From the NCBI GenBank assembly GCA_002428525.1, contig DIWU01000004.1, positions 70,139-134,138 of the forward strand: DNA of 64,000 nt, written 5' to 3'. Shown piece by piece: positions 31,124 through 40,874 of this stretch; the first letter of the stretch is position 1, and each line of letters opens with the position of its first letter. This DNA is from a bacterium UBP14_UBA6098. GTDB lineage: Bacteria > UBP14 > UBA6098. A program made the position numbers and the translations under genes. The notes below the pieces were generated by a model. It saw only the letters and a list, made by a program, of their open reading frames with translations. It was not told the origin of the DNA and did no database searches.

Positions 31124-33079
31124 ATGCGAATAACGAACCTCACATGGGCTGTTCTGATTTTCGGAATTGTGTCGGCCGTCTTCATCTCGACGATGGAGCC
31201 GACGGTCGGCCTTATCGACTCGGGCGAGCTCGCGCTGGCCTGTTCCGAGCCGGGGATCGCGCACCCGACAGGCTATCCCCTGTATTGTCTTTTAGGCAGA
31301 TGCCTGCAAATCCAGACCGGTCTCGAGCCGGTTATAACGACTAACCTCCTTTCCGCTTTAGCGGGCGGCGCGGCGGCGGCGGCGGTATTCCTCGTCGCCA
31401 ATCTCATTATTTCGATGGCGCTGAGGCGTGAAGGATGGCCTTGTTTACTTATATCCGCGGGAACGGCCTTCGCCTTTGCCTTTTCAAAGACATTTTGGCC
31501 GGTAGCCACGGTGACCGAGGTTTACGCCTTGGAAACAGCTTTCACCTTCACGAGTTTCTACATGCTCCTTCGATGGTTTCAGCGCGGCGAGTCCCGGTTG
31601 CTTTTCGCGAGCGGACTGCTATTCGGGTTGTCCTTCGGGATACATATGCTGACACTGCTATTCGCCCCGGCCGCTCTTATTATAGTAATGTATAGGCGAA
31701 AAGGCCTCGGGCTTCGCCCCGTATTAGCCGCACTTGGGTTCTTCGCACTCGGATTGACTATTTATTTGTATCTGCCGATCCGCGCGGCATGCTCACCGAC
31801 GATGAACTTCGGCGATCCCTCGAGCCTCGAGCGCTTCATTCGGCATGTCACGGCATGGCAATACCGCGTTTGGATGTTCAGCCGCCCCTTGTCGGAGATA
31901 TTACTCAGCCTTAAGAATTTCGCGATACAGCTTAAGGACGACGCGACCTTTGCCTCGATTCCGTTCGCGATAGTGGGCGGTGTTTTCTTATTTAAAAGGG
32001 TTCGCGCGCTTCTTTGGGCGCTTTTGTCGATAATCATCTTCGATGTTGTATATTCGATGAACTACAGCATTCCCGATATCGAGCCCTATTTTATTCCGGC
32101 GATAGTTTCATGGTTTATTCTCACCGGTTGCGGTGTTATTTTCCTCGCGAACCTGAAGAAACCGCTCGGCCTTATCCTGCCGATTGCATTCTGTTTCTTA
32201 GGTCTCGCCGCGGCGCCGGCTCGCTGGAAGGAGATGGATAGGTCGGATTATTATCTCGTCGAGGAGGTCGCGGAGAATATCCTCGCGCTGGCGCCCCGAG
32301 GAGCGATTATTTACTTTAACAATTGGGACTATTACGCCCCGGCGAAATATCTCCACCTCGCGAGGGGGTATCGGCCCGATGTCGTCCTCCTCGATTTCGA
32401 GCTGATGCGTAGGTCTTGGTATTTGGAACAGATACTCGAAAGGTATCCCGAAATATTCGCGGAGTCGAGACCGCAGATCGATCATTTTTATTCCAAGGTC
32501 AAAGATTTCGAGAAAAAACGCCCCTTTTCCGCGAACGAGCTTGAAAAAGCGTGGCGCGAGATGCATTATAGTATAGTGAGGAAGGCCTTACCCAAGCGGC
32601 CGGTCTGCGGCACCTTTTTCGGGGGCGAGATGGAGCGGCTTTTCGAGTCTGTGCCGAAGGGTGGATGCGGTGTGCTTGTGGAGCTGATGAACAATAGGTT
32701 CATCCCCCCCTCTGCGGTGGAATTGTCCAATTTTGTCGCAAACAGGGAACGCCTGACCCCCCGAGAGGTGGTAGTGACGAGTATATATCAAAGGGCGTGG
32801 CTTTCGGCGGCGATGCTCTTTTATTCGCAGGGATTTAAAGACCGCTCGGCGGAATTCCTTCGGGCGGATATCGAGTTTTTTGAAACAAACTGGAACTCGT
32901 ATAAAAACCTCGCGGTGATTTTAATCGAGCGGGAGCGATACGAAGAGGCCCTCGAGGTTTTCCGAAAAGGGGAACCCTATATTCCGGCGGGATCATATCC
33001 GCAGATGATTTACGACGACCTCGAAAAGCGGATTCGCGAGCGCGACTCGCTGAAACAAGTAAAATTGGAAGCAAAATGA
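31124..33079 (+). CDS. DUF2723 polytopic membrane protein with C-terminal soluble domain
   Basis: A 651-residue protein. About ten membrane helices (1-360) start with a segment bearing IDSGELALACSEPGIAHPTGYPLY, here split: IDSGELALA and GIAHPTGYPLY, the hallmark of DUF2723. The acidic IDSGE loop resembles the catalytic loop of GT-C glycosyltransferases such as protein O-mannosyltransferases, so a lipid-linked sugar transferase role is inferred. The C-terminal periplasmic or cytoplasmic part (360-651) holds NWDYYAPAKYLHLARGYRPDV and a TPR-like pair near the end (NSYKNLAVILIERERYEEALEV). It overlaps dapF by 4 nt. The promoter spacing predicts a leaderless mRNA. Confidence 0.88.
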   Translation: MRITNLTWAVLIFGIVSAVFISTMEPTVGLIDSGELALACSEPGIAHPTGYPLYCLLGRCLQIQTGLEPVITTNLLSALAGGAAAAAVFLVANLIISMALRREGWPCLLISAGTAFAFAFSKTFWPVATVTEVYALETAFTFTSFYMLLRWFQRGESRLLFASGLLFGLSFGIHMLTLLFAPAALIIVMYRRKGLGLRPVLAALGFFALGLTIYLYLPIRAACSPTMNFGDPSSLERFIRHVTAWQYRVWMFSRPLSEILLSLKNFAIQLKDDATFASIPFAIVGGVFLFKRVRALLWALLSIIIFDVVYSMNYSIPDIEPYFIPAIVSWFILTGCGVIFLANLKKPLGLILPIAFCFLGLAAAPARWKEMDRSDYYLVEEVAENILALAPRGAIIYFNNWDYYAPAKYLHLARGYRPDVVLLDFELMRRSWYLEQILERYPEIFAESRPQIDHFYSKVKDFEKKRPFSANELEKAWREMHYSIVRKALPKRPVCGTFFGGEMERLFESVPKGGCGVLVELMNNRFIPPSAVELSNFVANRERLTPREVVVTSIYQRAWLSAAMLFYSQGFKDRSAEFLRADIEFFETNWNSYKNLAVILIERERYEEALEVFRKGEPYIPAGSYPQMIYDDLEKRIRERDSLKQVKLEAK

Positions 33080-33879
33080 AGGTTCCATTTGTAAAGATGA
33101 GCGGTAGCGGCAACGATTTCGTCCTCATCGACTGCCGTGACGGGAAGAATCGACTCGAAAGATCATCCTTTGTCGTGGCGGTTTCCAATCGAAAGACCGG
33201 AGTCGGTTGCGACGGCGTCCTTTTCGTCGATGATTCGCAAAAGGCGGATTTCACGATGCACTATTTCAACTCCGACGGCGGCGAGGTCGAGTTCTGCGGA
33301 AACGGCGCCAGATGTATCGCGCATTTCGCGCATCACAGGCTCGGGTTGGATTCCGGGCTGATGTTCGAATCCAACGCGGGGATGATCAGCGCAAATGTCG
33401 AAGGCGATTCAGTCGAGGTCCTTATGCCGGCCTCGGGCGAGGTTCTCGGGCCGAAACATATAGATATCGGCTCGGAGCGAATGGAGTATTACTTTGTGAA
33501 TACCGGTGTCCCGCATGTTGTAATTCTTTGGGAAGACATCGCCGAAGCGCCGGTGTTTCAACTCGGAACCGCCCTGCGGCGCCATGCGGCCTTTCAGCCG
33601 GCGGGGACTAATGTGAACTTCATGTCGAAATGCGAAGGCCCCGAGGCCGAGATCGAGATTCGCACCTTCGAGCGCGGAGTAGAGGATGAGACTCTCGCCT
33701 GCGGCACCGGCGCCGTCGCTTGCGCGCTCGTTGCATTGAAGCGCGGGGAGTTCGCTCTGCCGATTCGAGTCAAGGTCGCCCTTCCCGATATATTGACAAT
33801 CGATAAACGCGGCCCGCGTTGCACGCTTTCCGGTCTCGTATCCGAGGTGTTCGGTGGCGAGTTCTCTTTCCGAGGTTAG
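33076..33879 (+). CDS. dapF: Diaminopimelate epimerase
   Basis: A 267-residue epimerase that interconverts LL- and meso-diaminopimelate for lysine and peptidoglycan synthesis. The N-terminus KMSGSGNDFVLID and YFNSDGGEVEFCGNGARC carry the first catalytic Cys, TGVPHVVI and GTNVNFM bind substrate, and RTFERGVEDETLACGTGAVA holds the second catalytic Cys. Its ATG overlaps the DUF2723 stop (ATGA), and the EcfT-like gene follows after 3 nt, suggesting a short operon without functional unity. Confidence 0.96.
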   Translation: MKVPFVKMSGSGNDFVLIDCRDGKNRLERSSFVVAVSNRKTGVGCDGVLFVDDSQKADFTMHYFNSDGGEVEFCGNGARCIAHFAHHRLGLDSGLMFESNAGMISANVEGDSVEVLMPASGEVLGPKHIDIGSERMEYYFVNTGVPHVVILWEDIAEAPVFQLGTALRRHAAFQPAGTNVNFMSKCEGPEAEIEIRTFERGVEDETLACGTGAVACALVALKRGEFALPIRVKVALPDILTIDKRGPRCTLSGLVSEVFGGEFSFRG

Positions 33880-33882
33880 CGA

Positions 33883-34683
33883 GTGAGAAGCCTCCTTCTC
33901 GGACGATACATCGATGGCGATTCACCGGCCCATCGTCTCGATCCGCGCGCGAAAATCGTTTTTTTAATATCGCTGGTCGCCGCGCTTTTCATTGGATCGA
34001 CAATTGAGGTTCAGCTTCTGGCCTTGGCCTGTATCGCGCTTTTGACAGTTGTCTCGGCGATACCATTCCGTGCGGTTTTGAGTTTGTTGAAAACCGCGGC
34101 CTTTTTCGTTTTTTTCACTGTCCTTGTCCATGTCCTCTTCACGGATTCTTTGGAGGAAACCTCTTCTATTTTTGGGATCGGCACTTCCGCCGAGGGGCTT
34201 AATCGAGGTCTTTTTTATGGAACACGGCTTCTTTCCATGTTATGGATCGCCGCGTTGGTCAGCTGGACGACAGCGCCGATTGCCTTCGCGGACGCCGCGG
34301 AAAGGATGCTGAAGCCTCTCGCGCGATTGAGGTTGCCGGTGCGCGAGGTTTCGACGACGATCTTGCTCGCGTTAAGGTTCATTCCAACCCTGACGGTGGA
34401 TGCTCGCGAGCTTAAATTCGCCCAAAGATCCCGCGGCGCGGCCTTTGGGCAAGGATCGCCCATAGCGAGAGTGAGATCTGTGATCCCGCTGATTGTGCCG
34501 CTTTTTGTAGGGGCGTTGCGCAGGGCCGAGACGACTGCGGTCGCCCTCACGGTTCGGGGTTTTTCGAGCGATTCGGACAGAACGAGCCTTTATCCGTTGA
34601 GGTTCAAGTTTGCCGATATTTTGGTGCTCGCTGTTTCAATTATCGGGCTTTCGGTCGGTGTTTACTGGAAATTCGTTCGTTAA
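33883..34683 (+). CDS. EcfT/CbiQ-like energy-coupling factor transmembrane protein
   Basis: A 266-residue membrane protein of the ECF transporter T-component family. The N-terminus SPAHRLDPRAKIVFLI is the family signature; five or six hydrophobic helices follow. Two Ala-Arg-Gly type coupling motifs that contact the ATPases are present: AQRSRGA and ALTVRGFSS. T components join vitamin- or metal-specific S proteins to EcfA ATPases. Neither partner is in the window, so it is either shared by distant S components or an orphan. The start is GTG, 3 nt after the dapF stop. A 146-nt gap with no gene follows. Confidence 0.88.
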   Translation: MRSLLLGRYIDGDSPAHRLDPRAKIVFLISLVAALFIGSTIEVQLLALACIALLTVVSAIPFRAVLSLLKTAAFFVFFTVLVHVLFTDSLEETSSIFGIGTSAEGLNRGLFYGTRLLSMLWIAALVSWTTAPIAFADAAERMLKPLARLRLPVREVSTTILLALRFIPTLTVDARELKFAQRSRGAAFGQGSPIARVRSVIPLIVPLFVGALRRAETTAVALTVRGFSSDSDRTSLYPLRFKFADILVLAVSIIGLSVGVYWKFVR

Positions 34684-34829
34684 CAATCTCTTTATCCACC
34701 TTCGAAAGTCAGACGGCCATTATTTGCTTGATTTTTTGTTAAATAAATTGAATATTTCTGCATCGAAAGGTTTTACCATCGCTATTTTAGCGGTTTTCGC
34801 GAGTTTAGCGAGTTTTAATCGAGGCTTTT

Positions 34830-35048
34830 ATGAGGATGTTCGAGAAGCGTTTGCCGAAGAGGGAGTTCAAGCTTAGCTCCCATCTGGAAACAGAGCCGGA
34901 CGAATCTGTTCCCGAGGATGTTAAGTTTGTGCATTTTTCAAAGCCCGACCGCTCGCACTACCCGAGGATACTGGATTTTTGGCCGGTTTTCGTAGTGGTG
35001 GGCATCCTGACGGTAGCGACAATACTTGTTTTACGGTGGTTGTCATAG
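34830..35048 (+). CDS. Small single-pass membrane protein
   Basis: A 72-residue protein with a charged cytoplasmic N-terminus (1-48) and one C-terminal membrane helix (FWPVFVVVGILTVATILVLRW). I recognise no family. GAGG precedes the ATG by about 8 nt. Its stop codon TAG shares its last base with the GTG start of the following outer-membrane gene (TAGTG), so the two are translationally coupled and may act together, for example as an inner-membrane partner for the barrel. This is inference from layout only. Confidence 0.6.
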   Translation: MRMFEKRLPKREFKLSSHLETEPDESVPEDVKFVHFSKPDRSHYPRILDFWPVFVVVGILTVATILVLRWLS

Positions 35049-36967
35049 TGGGAGCGACACGAAAATTAGCGTTTGTAGCGGCATTGCTTTCATCGATAGC
35101 CGTTTCGGCCTTCGCCCAGCTCGTCAGCGTGGAACAAGGCGCCAATCAGATAAAGCTCACGGACAGCCTTGCGATTCCGATCGCGCAAGACACCCTCGAG
35201 CACGGTATCTCGAGGTATTCGGTTTTCAACGACAGAGCGGAAGGTTCGCGCAGTGTAGCGCTCACCTCTACCCTGCCGGAAATCCTTTCGAGACGGGGTT
35301 TTTCGAGTTTATCGAGGTTTAGCTCGTTCTCGCCATCGTTCTATCTCGACGGCGAGGAGATATTCTTCAGTCGCTTTGGCTCTGCGGATTTTTCCCCGCT
35401 CCCACTCGAGATGATCAACTCGGTCGATTTCAATTTGCCGCTTTTTTCGGCCGGCCTCGGAGGAGAACCCTTGTTCGCTTCGGCCGATTTCGCCGCGAGC
35501 GATTCGAATATCTCGAGCGATTATACAAGGATCTCGGCGCATTGGGGTATTAATCGCAGGCAAAGGCTTTCCGGGGTTATGCTTAAGAGGCTTGGCAGAA
35601 TCGGTTGGATCGGCCTCACCAGTTCGGAGACCAAGGGCGACAACCCCCTTTATTCCGGCGATTTTAAGGATTTCGACTATTCACCGATCGCCTATTTGAA
35701 ATATGGGCGTTTCGATTTCGCCGGCCTTGCCGTGAGAACAGAGAAGACGGCTAATATCGAATCCCCGGGCGGGATTTTCGAGGAATCGAGTTCAAAACTG
35801 GAGAGCAATCGCCGAATCGTCGATGGAAAGATCGGCTATTCCCAGCCGAATACAAGGCTCGAGCTTCGCTTCGATCATCAGGATGAGGTTCGCCGATACC
35901 GAGGCTCGACCGACAGCTTGGGCTTCGACAATTCCTTCTATATCGACGGCGTTAGCCTCAAGACGGATTTCTCCGGCTTCAAGTTTGTGAATTTGGATAT
36001 GAGCTTAGGCTCTCGCGCATTCAAGTTGGACAAAAACAGCGCAACCTCGGAGTTTTGGAGGGATTATCGCGGCTCTGTTTCGGCGGATATCTCGATATCC
36101 AAGGTTTTTTCTGCTCTGCTCGCATTTCGAGGCGAGAAGGACATATTAGGCGATACGGGCTATTCATTCGGTGGCGGCATGCGGATTTCCACGGGCAATA
36201 ACCTTCTGCGAGCCAACGCGATTTACTCGGACGCTCTCGCCCCGCTTCAAAACTACCTCTCCCCTTTTGAGGGCGACGATTTCCTCACTGAGGGCGAAAG
36301 CCCCGAAACGATCCACTTCCGCCGGCTCGCGCTCGAGGGGGTTCATCGGGTGAAGAACACCGGCGCGGAGTTGTCATGGAGCTACAATTTGCCGACAGGT
36401 CTATCGCTCGATCTAAGAGGGGGCTATTATATCTCGGAGAATCCGTCGCTTTGGGTTCTCCGCGAAACGACCCCTTTGACGGTCGAGTGGGCTGTTCAAA
36501 ACTACAACGAACGTCTCGTCGTTATTCCGGCAAGCGCCGAATTCAGGTATTCTCCGGATAATTCGTTCGAGATATCATGCAAGTATAGCTTTTCCACTGT
36601 CGATTCGGATTCGGGGAGCGCGGTTTTGGGGATGCCGGAACACCGTGTTCTCTTGCACCTTCAGGAGGGCAGGGAATACTTGGATAATTTAGCCCGGCTG
36701 ACTTTGGGTCTCGAGGGCGAGGCGATACTCGGGCTTCGGGATTTCACCGGCAATGAGATCGACCCATACGCCTTCATCAGAGCCGAGGCTCGATTCGATT
36801 ATCTTTCCTTCAGCTTGTTTGCTTTTGGCGAATTTTTGCTCGTCCAATCAGGTGAAACTTGGGAAAACCTCGACTACTCCCCTGATCGTTTTCTTTATGG
36901 GACAAGCTTAAGCGCTATCCCGAGTTGGTCGATACGAGGCGGCCTCGAGTGGTTCTTCATCGACTGA
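35048..36967 (+). CDS. Outer-membrane beta-barrel with TonB-receptor-like plug
   Basis: A 639-residue protein. GTG start at 35048, signal peptide (LAFVAALLSSIAVSAFAQ), then about 150 residues reminiscent of a TonB-dependent plug: LTSTLPEILSRRGFSSLSR, SFYLDGEEIF, PLEMINSVDFNLPL. The rest alternates polar and aromatic strands (SAHWGINRRQRLSGVML, LELRFDHQDEV, FEISCKYSFSTV), as in a barrel of about 20 strands, ending GGLEWFFID. No clear TonB box is seen and the plug is shorter than usual, so it could be a degenerate or TonB-independent transporter. The substrate is unknown. It is coupled to the small membrane protein upstream. Confidence 0.72.
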   Translation: MGATRKLAFVAALLSSIAVSAFAQLVSVEQGANQIKLTDSLAIPIAQDTLEHGISRYSVFNDRAEGSRSVALTSTLPEILSRRGFSSLSRFSSFSPSFYLDGEEIFFSRFGSADFSPLPLEMINSVDFNLPLFSAGLGGEPLFASADFAASDSNISSDYTRISAHWGINRRQRLSGVMLKRLGRIGWIGLTSSETKGDNPLYSGDFKDFDYSPIAYLKYGRFDFAGLAVRTEKTANIESPGGIFEESSSKLESNRRIVDGKIGYSQPNTRLELRFDHQDEVRRYRGSTDSLGFDNSFYIDGVSLKTDFSGFKFVNLDMSLGSRAFKLDKNSATSEFWRDYRGSVSADISISKVFSALLAFRGEKDILGDTGYSFGGGMRISTGNNLLRANAIYSDALAPLQNYLSPFEGDDFLTEGESPETIHFRRLALEGVHRVKNTGAELSWSYNLPTGLSLDLRGGYYISENPSLWVLRETTPLTVEWAVQNYNERLVVIPASAEFRYSPDNSFEISCKYSFSTVDSDSGSAVLGMPEHRVLLHLQEGREYLDNLARLTLGLEGEAILGLRDFTGNEIDPYAFIRAEARFDYLSFSLFAFGEFLLVQSGETWENLDYSPDRFLYGTSLSAIPSWSIRGGLEWFFID

Positions 36968-37002
36968 TATTTCGCCAGTTAACGAGAATCGACCGAACTT
37001 CA

Positions 37003-37030
37003 TTGACATCGCCGAGGATATATCTATTTT
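37003..37030 (+). promoter_or_regulatory. Promoter placed for a leaderless mRNA of the protease-barrel gene
   Basis: TTGACA (37003-37008), 16-nt spacer, TATTTT (37025-37030), 7 nt to the ATG at 37038. No ribosome-binding site is present. Confidence 0.65.
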
Positions 37031-37037
37031 ATTGCCT

Positions 37038-39779
37038 ATGAAACGCCTCGGGATAATCGCTTTTCTTCTGTTATCGATGACCGCCTTCGGGCAGTATTAC
37101 TTCGGCAAAAACAAGATCCAATATCGCGATTACGACTGGCAGAGGCTTCGCACAGAGCATTTCGATATTTACTTTTTCGGGGATGAAGAAGAGCTTGCCC
37201 GTATCACAGCCTACGAGGTCGAGAACTATTGGAAGGACCATATTGCAAGCTTTCGATTCGTCCCGAGATCGCGAATTCCGGTCATTGTTTACCCCACTCC
37301 GAACCTCTTTCAGGAAACCAATACTATCTCGTGGATACTTCCCGAGGGGGTCGGCGGATTTACTGAGTATTACAAGGGAAGGGTAGTCCTCCCCTTCAAC
37401 GGCGACTATAACGACTTTCGGCATACGCTGAAACACGAGCTTGTCCACGCCTTTATTTTGCACAAAAACACCTTTGTCCACGACGCTCATGAGCTGTTCT
37501 TTTTAAATTTTCTTCCACTCTGGTTCGAGGAGGGATTAGCGGAGCATTTCTCGGAACGCAGTTCGCCCGAGATGGAGATGGTTATTCGCTCCGGCGCGCT
37601 CGAAGGGTCTCTTGTGCCGCTTGAAAATATATACTCGATCTCCGGCTCGTTTTTAATGTATAAAGAGGCGCAGAGCTTTCTCGAATGGTTGTCGGAGGAG
37701 TATAGTTCCGCTCGTATTCCCGCGCTTATAAACGATTTGCACGACTTCAAGTATTTTGAAGACCTCTTCGAGGCGCACTTTGGGATGAGTATCCAGAAGG
37801 CCGGTCAAAGGTGGATGGACGCTGTTCAAAAAAGATATTGGCCTATGATCACCGAGGGGCAACTTCCGCATCTGGCCGGCAGGCCGGTCACCGGCAAAGG
37901 CGACGGAATGAACCTCGCCGCGCAAAGCTACTGCCCTAAGGGCGACACGATTCCGGAAATCCTCCTCCAATCAACGCGTATGGATTACCCCGCTATCTAT
38001 CGCCTTCGGGGGAATGATTTCGAGGCCGTCCTTCGCGGTGGGTTCACCGATAAAATCGAGGATATGCACCTCTTCGATAATTCCTTCTCTATCTCGAAAA
38101 ACGGCGTGCTCGCGATGAGCGCCAAGTCACAGGGCGGCGATGTTTTGACCTTTGTCGATATTGAATCCGGCGAGATTTTACACAGGAAGAAATTCGAGTC
38201 GATACCGGGGATTAACAGCCCGCAGATCGATTCTGCCGGTTTTCGAGTGTTGTTTTCCGGCACCGATCTCAAGGGCTTCGCGGATATCTATTTGTATTTC
38301 GTCGAGGAGGATTCCCTCGTTCGTCTGACTCGGGACACCTACGGCGATTTCAATCCCGTGTTTTGCCGGGATTGGGTTATCTTCGACAGCGATCGGAATA
38401 AAATCGGCACAAAATCGATCTGCCGAATTGGACAAAAGGGCGGAACAATCGAGTTCTTGGATGGAATTGACGGCTCGCAGGTTAGTATCACAGAGGATGG
38501 CTCGGTTTTGTTCTCGTCGAATCGAACGAACTCGATAAACAATATCTGGGAGTTTTTCCCTGATTCCATGATTGCCTACAGAAGAACTAATATCCTCACC
38601 GGCCTATTCGAGCCGGCGGCATGGCGCGGCGATAGCATCTTGGCGACGGTTTTCACAAAGAATTCCTATCAGATCGTTGTCTTGCCGAAAGATAGCCTTT
38701 ACGAAACAGCCTCTCTCGAATGGAAAGAATGGCACGAGATATGGAAACCCCGCCAACTGAGCACAGAGCTTGCTCGGTCGGGGATTGGACACGACACAAA
38801 GTTCTCCTTCGATGTTGCGCAAGGCTCGATCTCGACGAGCACCTCGATGGAATCCGGCGGTGGAATCGAGGGCCTTTTTTCCGATATGCTCGGTGACAAA
38901 CAGGTTTATTTCATGGTTTATGACGAAGGGCAAACACTCAGCGACCTCCTTAAAAACCTCAATATTGTGGCTGTTTATTACGACGCCTCCGACAGGCCTA
39001 TATGGGGCGGCGGCGCTTATCATTATTATAATGAAGGCTTTAATATCTACGACTGGGGCTTCTCCGAGGAAAGCGCCGGAATTCTCGGTTCGTTATCGTA
39101 TCCCTTAAACCGGTTCATGCGATTCGATGTGACGGCATACCTCGAATATCTCAAGAAGAATTTTTACACCGATGTCGAACCGGATCGCGAGGGGGCCTAC
39201 TCGACATTGAAGCTCTCTCTCATCAAGGATAATTCCCATTGGGGCGCAACCGGCCCGATCGAGGGATTTCGCGGAAACGCGACTATCGGCGGCTCGCTTA
39301 GGTTGAAAGATCTCGAGAGCTCGAGTAGCCTCGCCAGCGCCGACCTCCGCTATTACCTCCGTCTCACTAAAAGGTCATGTCTGGCCGCGAGACTTGTCGG
39401 AAGAACCTCCGGCGGCGCGGAGCCGCAGAGGTTCTGGATGGGCGGAACATGGGACTTTCGCGGCTACCCCTTCTACAGCTTCTATGGGCGAAACATGGTT
39501 CTTTCGAGCACCGAGTTGCGCTTTCCGCTCCTCGACCAATTTCGCCTACGCTTTCCCTTCCTCGATATCAACCTCCGGGGGATAAACAGCGCGATCTTCG
39601 CGGATTTTGGGCAGGCGTGGGAAGACGAATGGAAGGAGCCGTTTGGGAGCACCGGTCTCGGCCTGCGAATGAATCTCGGAAATATCACCTGCCTTCGTTT
39701 CGATGTCGCTTGGCGGACGAACTTTCACGACGGTTTCCAGAAGCCCTATTACGATGTCTTCTTCGGTTGGGATTTTTGA
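37038..39779 (+). CDS. Metalloprotease-propeller-beta-barrel outer-membrane fusion protein (paralog 1)
   Basis: A 913-residue secreted protein with a signal peptide (1-19), a peptidase MA/gluzincin-like domain (about 20-270) with zinc motif HELVHAF and downstream WFEEGLAEHFS giving the third ligand Glu, a TolB/WD40-like beta-propeller (about 280-600; repeats such as FADIYLYF, LVRLTRDTYGDFNPVF), and a C-terminal BamA/D15-type barrel (about 640-913) with an RGY loop-6 motif (DFRGYPFYSFYG) and terminal Phe. I infer a protease held at the outer membrane by its own barrel. A paralog lies at 50454-53423 with the same order of domains. An adjacent TTG at 37032 could add two residues. Confidence 0.85.
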   Translation: MKRLGIIAFLLLSMTAFGQYYFGKNKIQYRDYDWQRLRTEHFDIYFFGDEEELARITAYEVENYWKDHIASFRFVPRSRIPVIVYPTPNLFQETNTISWILPEGVGGFTEYYKGRVVLPFNGDYNDFRHTLKHELVHAFILHKNTFVHDAHELFFLNFLPLWFEEGLAEHFSERSSPEMEMVIRSGALEGSLVPLENIYSISGSFLMYKEAQSFLEWLSEEYSSARIPALINDLHDFKYFEDLFEAHFGMSIQKAGQRWMDAVQKRYWPMITEGQLPHLAGRPVTGKGDGMNLAAQSYCPKGDTIPEILLQSTRMDYPAIYRLRGNDFEAVLRGGFTDKIEDMHLFDNSFSISKNGVLAMSAKSQGGDVLTFVDIESGEILHRKKFESIPGINSPQIDSAGFRVLFSGTDLKGFADIYLYFVEEDSLVRLTRDTYGDFNPVFCRDWVIFDSDRNKIGTKSICRIGQKGGTIEFLDGIDGSQVSITEDGSVLFSSNRTNSINNIWEFFPDSMIAYRRTNILTGLFEPAAWRGDSILATVFTKNSYQIVVLPKDSLYETASLEWKEWHEIWKPRQLSTELARSGIGHDTKFSFDVAQGSISTSTSMESGGGIEGLFSDMLGDKQVYFMVYDEGQTLSDLLKNLNIVAVYYDASDRPIWGGGAYHYYNEGFNIYDWGFSEESAGILGSLSYPLNRFMRFDVTAYLEYLKKNFYTDVEPDREGAYSTLKLSLIKDNSHWGATGPIEGFRGNATIGGSLRLKDLESSSSLASADLRYYLRLTKRSCLAARLVGRTSGGAEPQRFWMGGTWDFRGYPFYSFYGRNMVLSSTELRFPLLDQFRLRFPFLDINLRGINSAIFADFGQAWEDEWKEPFGSTGLGLRMNLGNITCLRFDVAWRTNFHDGFQKPYYDVFFGWDF

Positions 39780-39884
39780 TTTTTATGTTGGATCGGATTC
39801 TTCGTTTGGCTAAGTGGGCAGGTTTGAAATCGAGGGTTTTATTCCCTGAAATGATTCTTGTCTTACAACAAATGTTGGAAAGCG

Positions 39885-40874
39885 ATGAATGATAAGATCG
39901 GAATAACTACTACAATACCTCAAGAGGTGATTTGGGCCGCCGGCAAAACACCGGTGGATTTGAACAATCTTTTTTTGGCCTCGGAACTCCGCGATAGCTT
40001 TTTGAACCGCGCCTATCGTGACGGTTATCCACGCACTACTTGCGCTTGGATCGCCGGGATATATGGCGCGGTAGTCGATTCGGAAAACATCGACACCGTT
40101 ATTTTCGTCACCGAGGGCGACTGTTCGAATACTCACGCTTTAGCGGAAACCCTTGAGATTAAAGGCATAGAGGTCATTCCATTCGCCTATCCATACAACG
40201 GCGATTCGCATCTTTTGCGCTCGGAAATCGAAGCGCTCGCGAGGCATCTCGATACCGATATGTTCGAGGTCGAGGAATGGTTCGAAAAGCTCAAAAGGCC
40301 GAGGCAACTTGCCGCTCAGGTCGATTATCTCACTTGGGCGGAAAATCGAATATCGTCGCTCGAAAATCATCTCTGTCTGGTCACCAGTTCAGACTTTAAC
40401 GGAGATATCGAAAAATATTGCGAAAGCGCGCGGGTTTTAATCGATGAGTCAAGTGAAAGAATACCATTTACAGTAAAGGCCAGATTGGCATATATCGGAG
40501 TCCCCCCTATTTTTCCCGAGTTATTCGATTTTATTGACAGCTCAGGCGCGAGGGTCGTTTTCAATGAGGTTCAGCGGCAGTTCGCCCTTCCATTCTTCGA
40601 TGTCGATATGATATCTGCATACGCTTCATATACTTACCCCACTAAGGTTTTCCGTAGAATTGAAGACATTATCCGCGAGATAAAACTCAGGCGCATCGAC
40701 GGTGTAATCCATTATACCCAAAGCTTTTGCTTCCGGCAAATCGAGGATCTCCTCTTCAGAAAGTTCATCGATGTCCCAATCTTAACCATAGAGGGTGAAA
40801 GCCAATTCGATCTCGACGAACGAACTCGAATTCGGATTGAATCATTCATACAAATGTTAGCTGATAGACAATGA
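39885..40874 (+). CDS. 2-hydroxyacyl-CoA dehydratase/double-cubane-cluster-like iron-sulfur protein
   Basis: A 329-residue protein of the HgdB/FldC/BcrC family (COG1775). It reads GITTTIPQEVIWAAGKTPVDLNN, split here as GITTTIPQEV and AGKTPVDLNN, then RTTCAWIAGIYGAV, VTEGDCSNTHALAE, VIPFAYPY, and late in the protein HYTQSFCFRQIEDLL. Cys in TCAW, GDCSN and SFCFR are the likely Fe-S ligands. With its ATPase activator encoded 4 nt in overlap downstream, it forms the two-protein set used for low-potential electron transfer: either 2-hydroxyacyl-CoA dehydration or, as in Carboxydothermus, a double-cubane cluster reductase. A single catalytic subunit rather than an A/B pair favours the latter. Weak GGAAAG before the ATG. 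Confidence 0.82.
   Translation: MNDKIGITTTIPQEVIWAAGKTPVDLNNLFLASELRDSFLNRAYRDGYPRTTCAWIAGIYGAVVDSENIDTVIFVTEGDCSNTHALAETLEIKGIEVIPFAYPYNGDSHLLRSEIEALARHLDTDMFEVEEWFEKLKRPRQLAAQVDYLTWAENRISSLENHLCLVTSSDFNGDIEKYCESARVLIDESSERIPFTVKARLAYIGVPPIFPELFDFIDSSGARVVFNEVQRQFALPFFDVDMISAYASYTYPTKVFRRIEDIIREIKLRRIDGVIHYTQSFCFRQIEDLLFRKFIDVPILTIEGESQFDLDERTRIRIESFIQMLADRQ

Noticed and set aside
39785..39892. 35-codon frame between the protease-barrel gene and the dehydratase-like gene
   Set aside because: It has an ATG and an 8-bp overlap with the next start, but no ribosome-binding site or similarity; too short to support.
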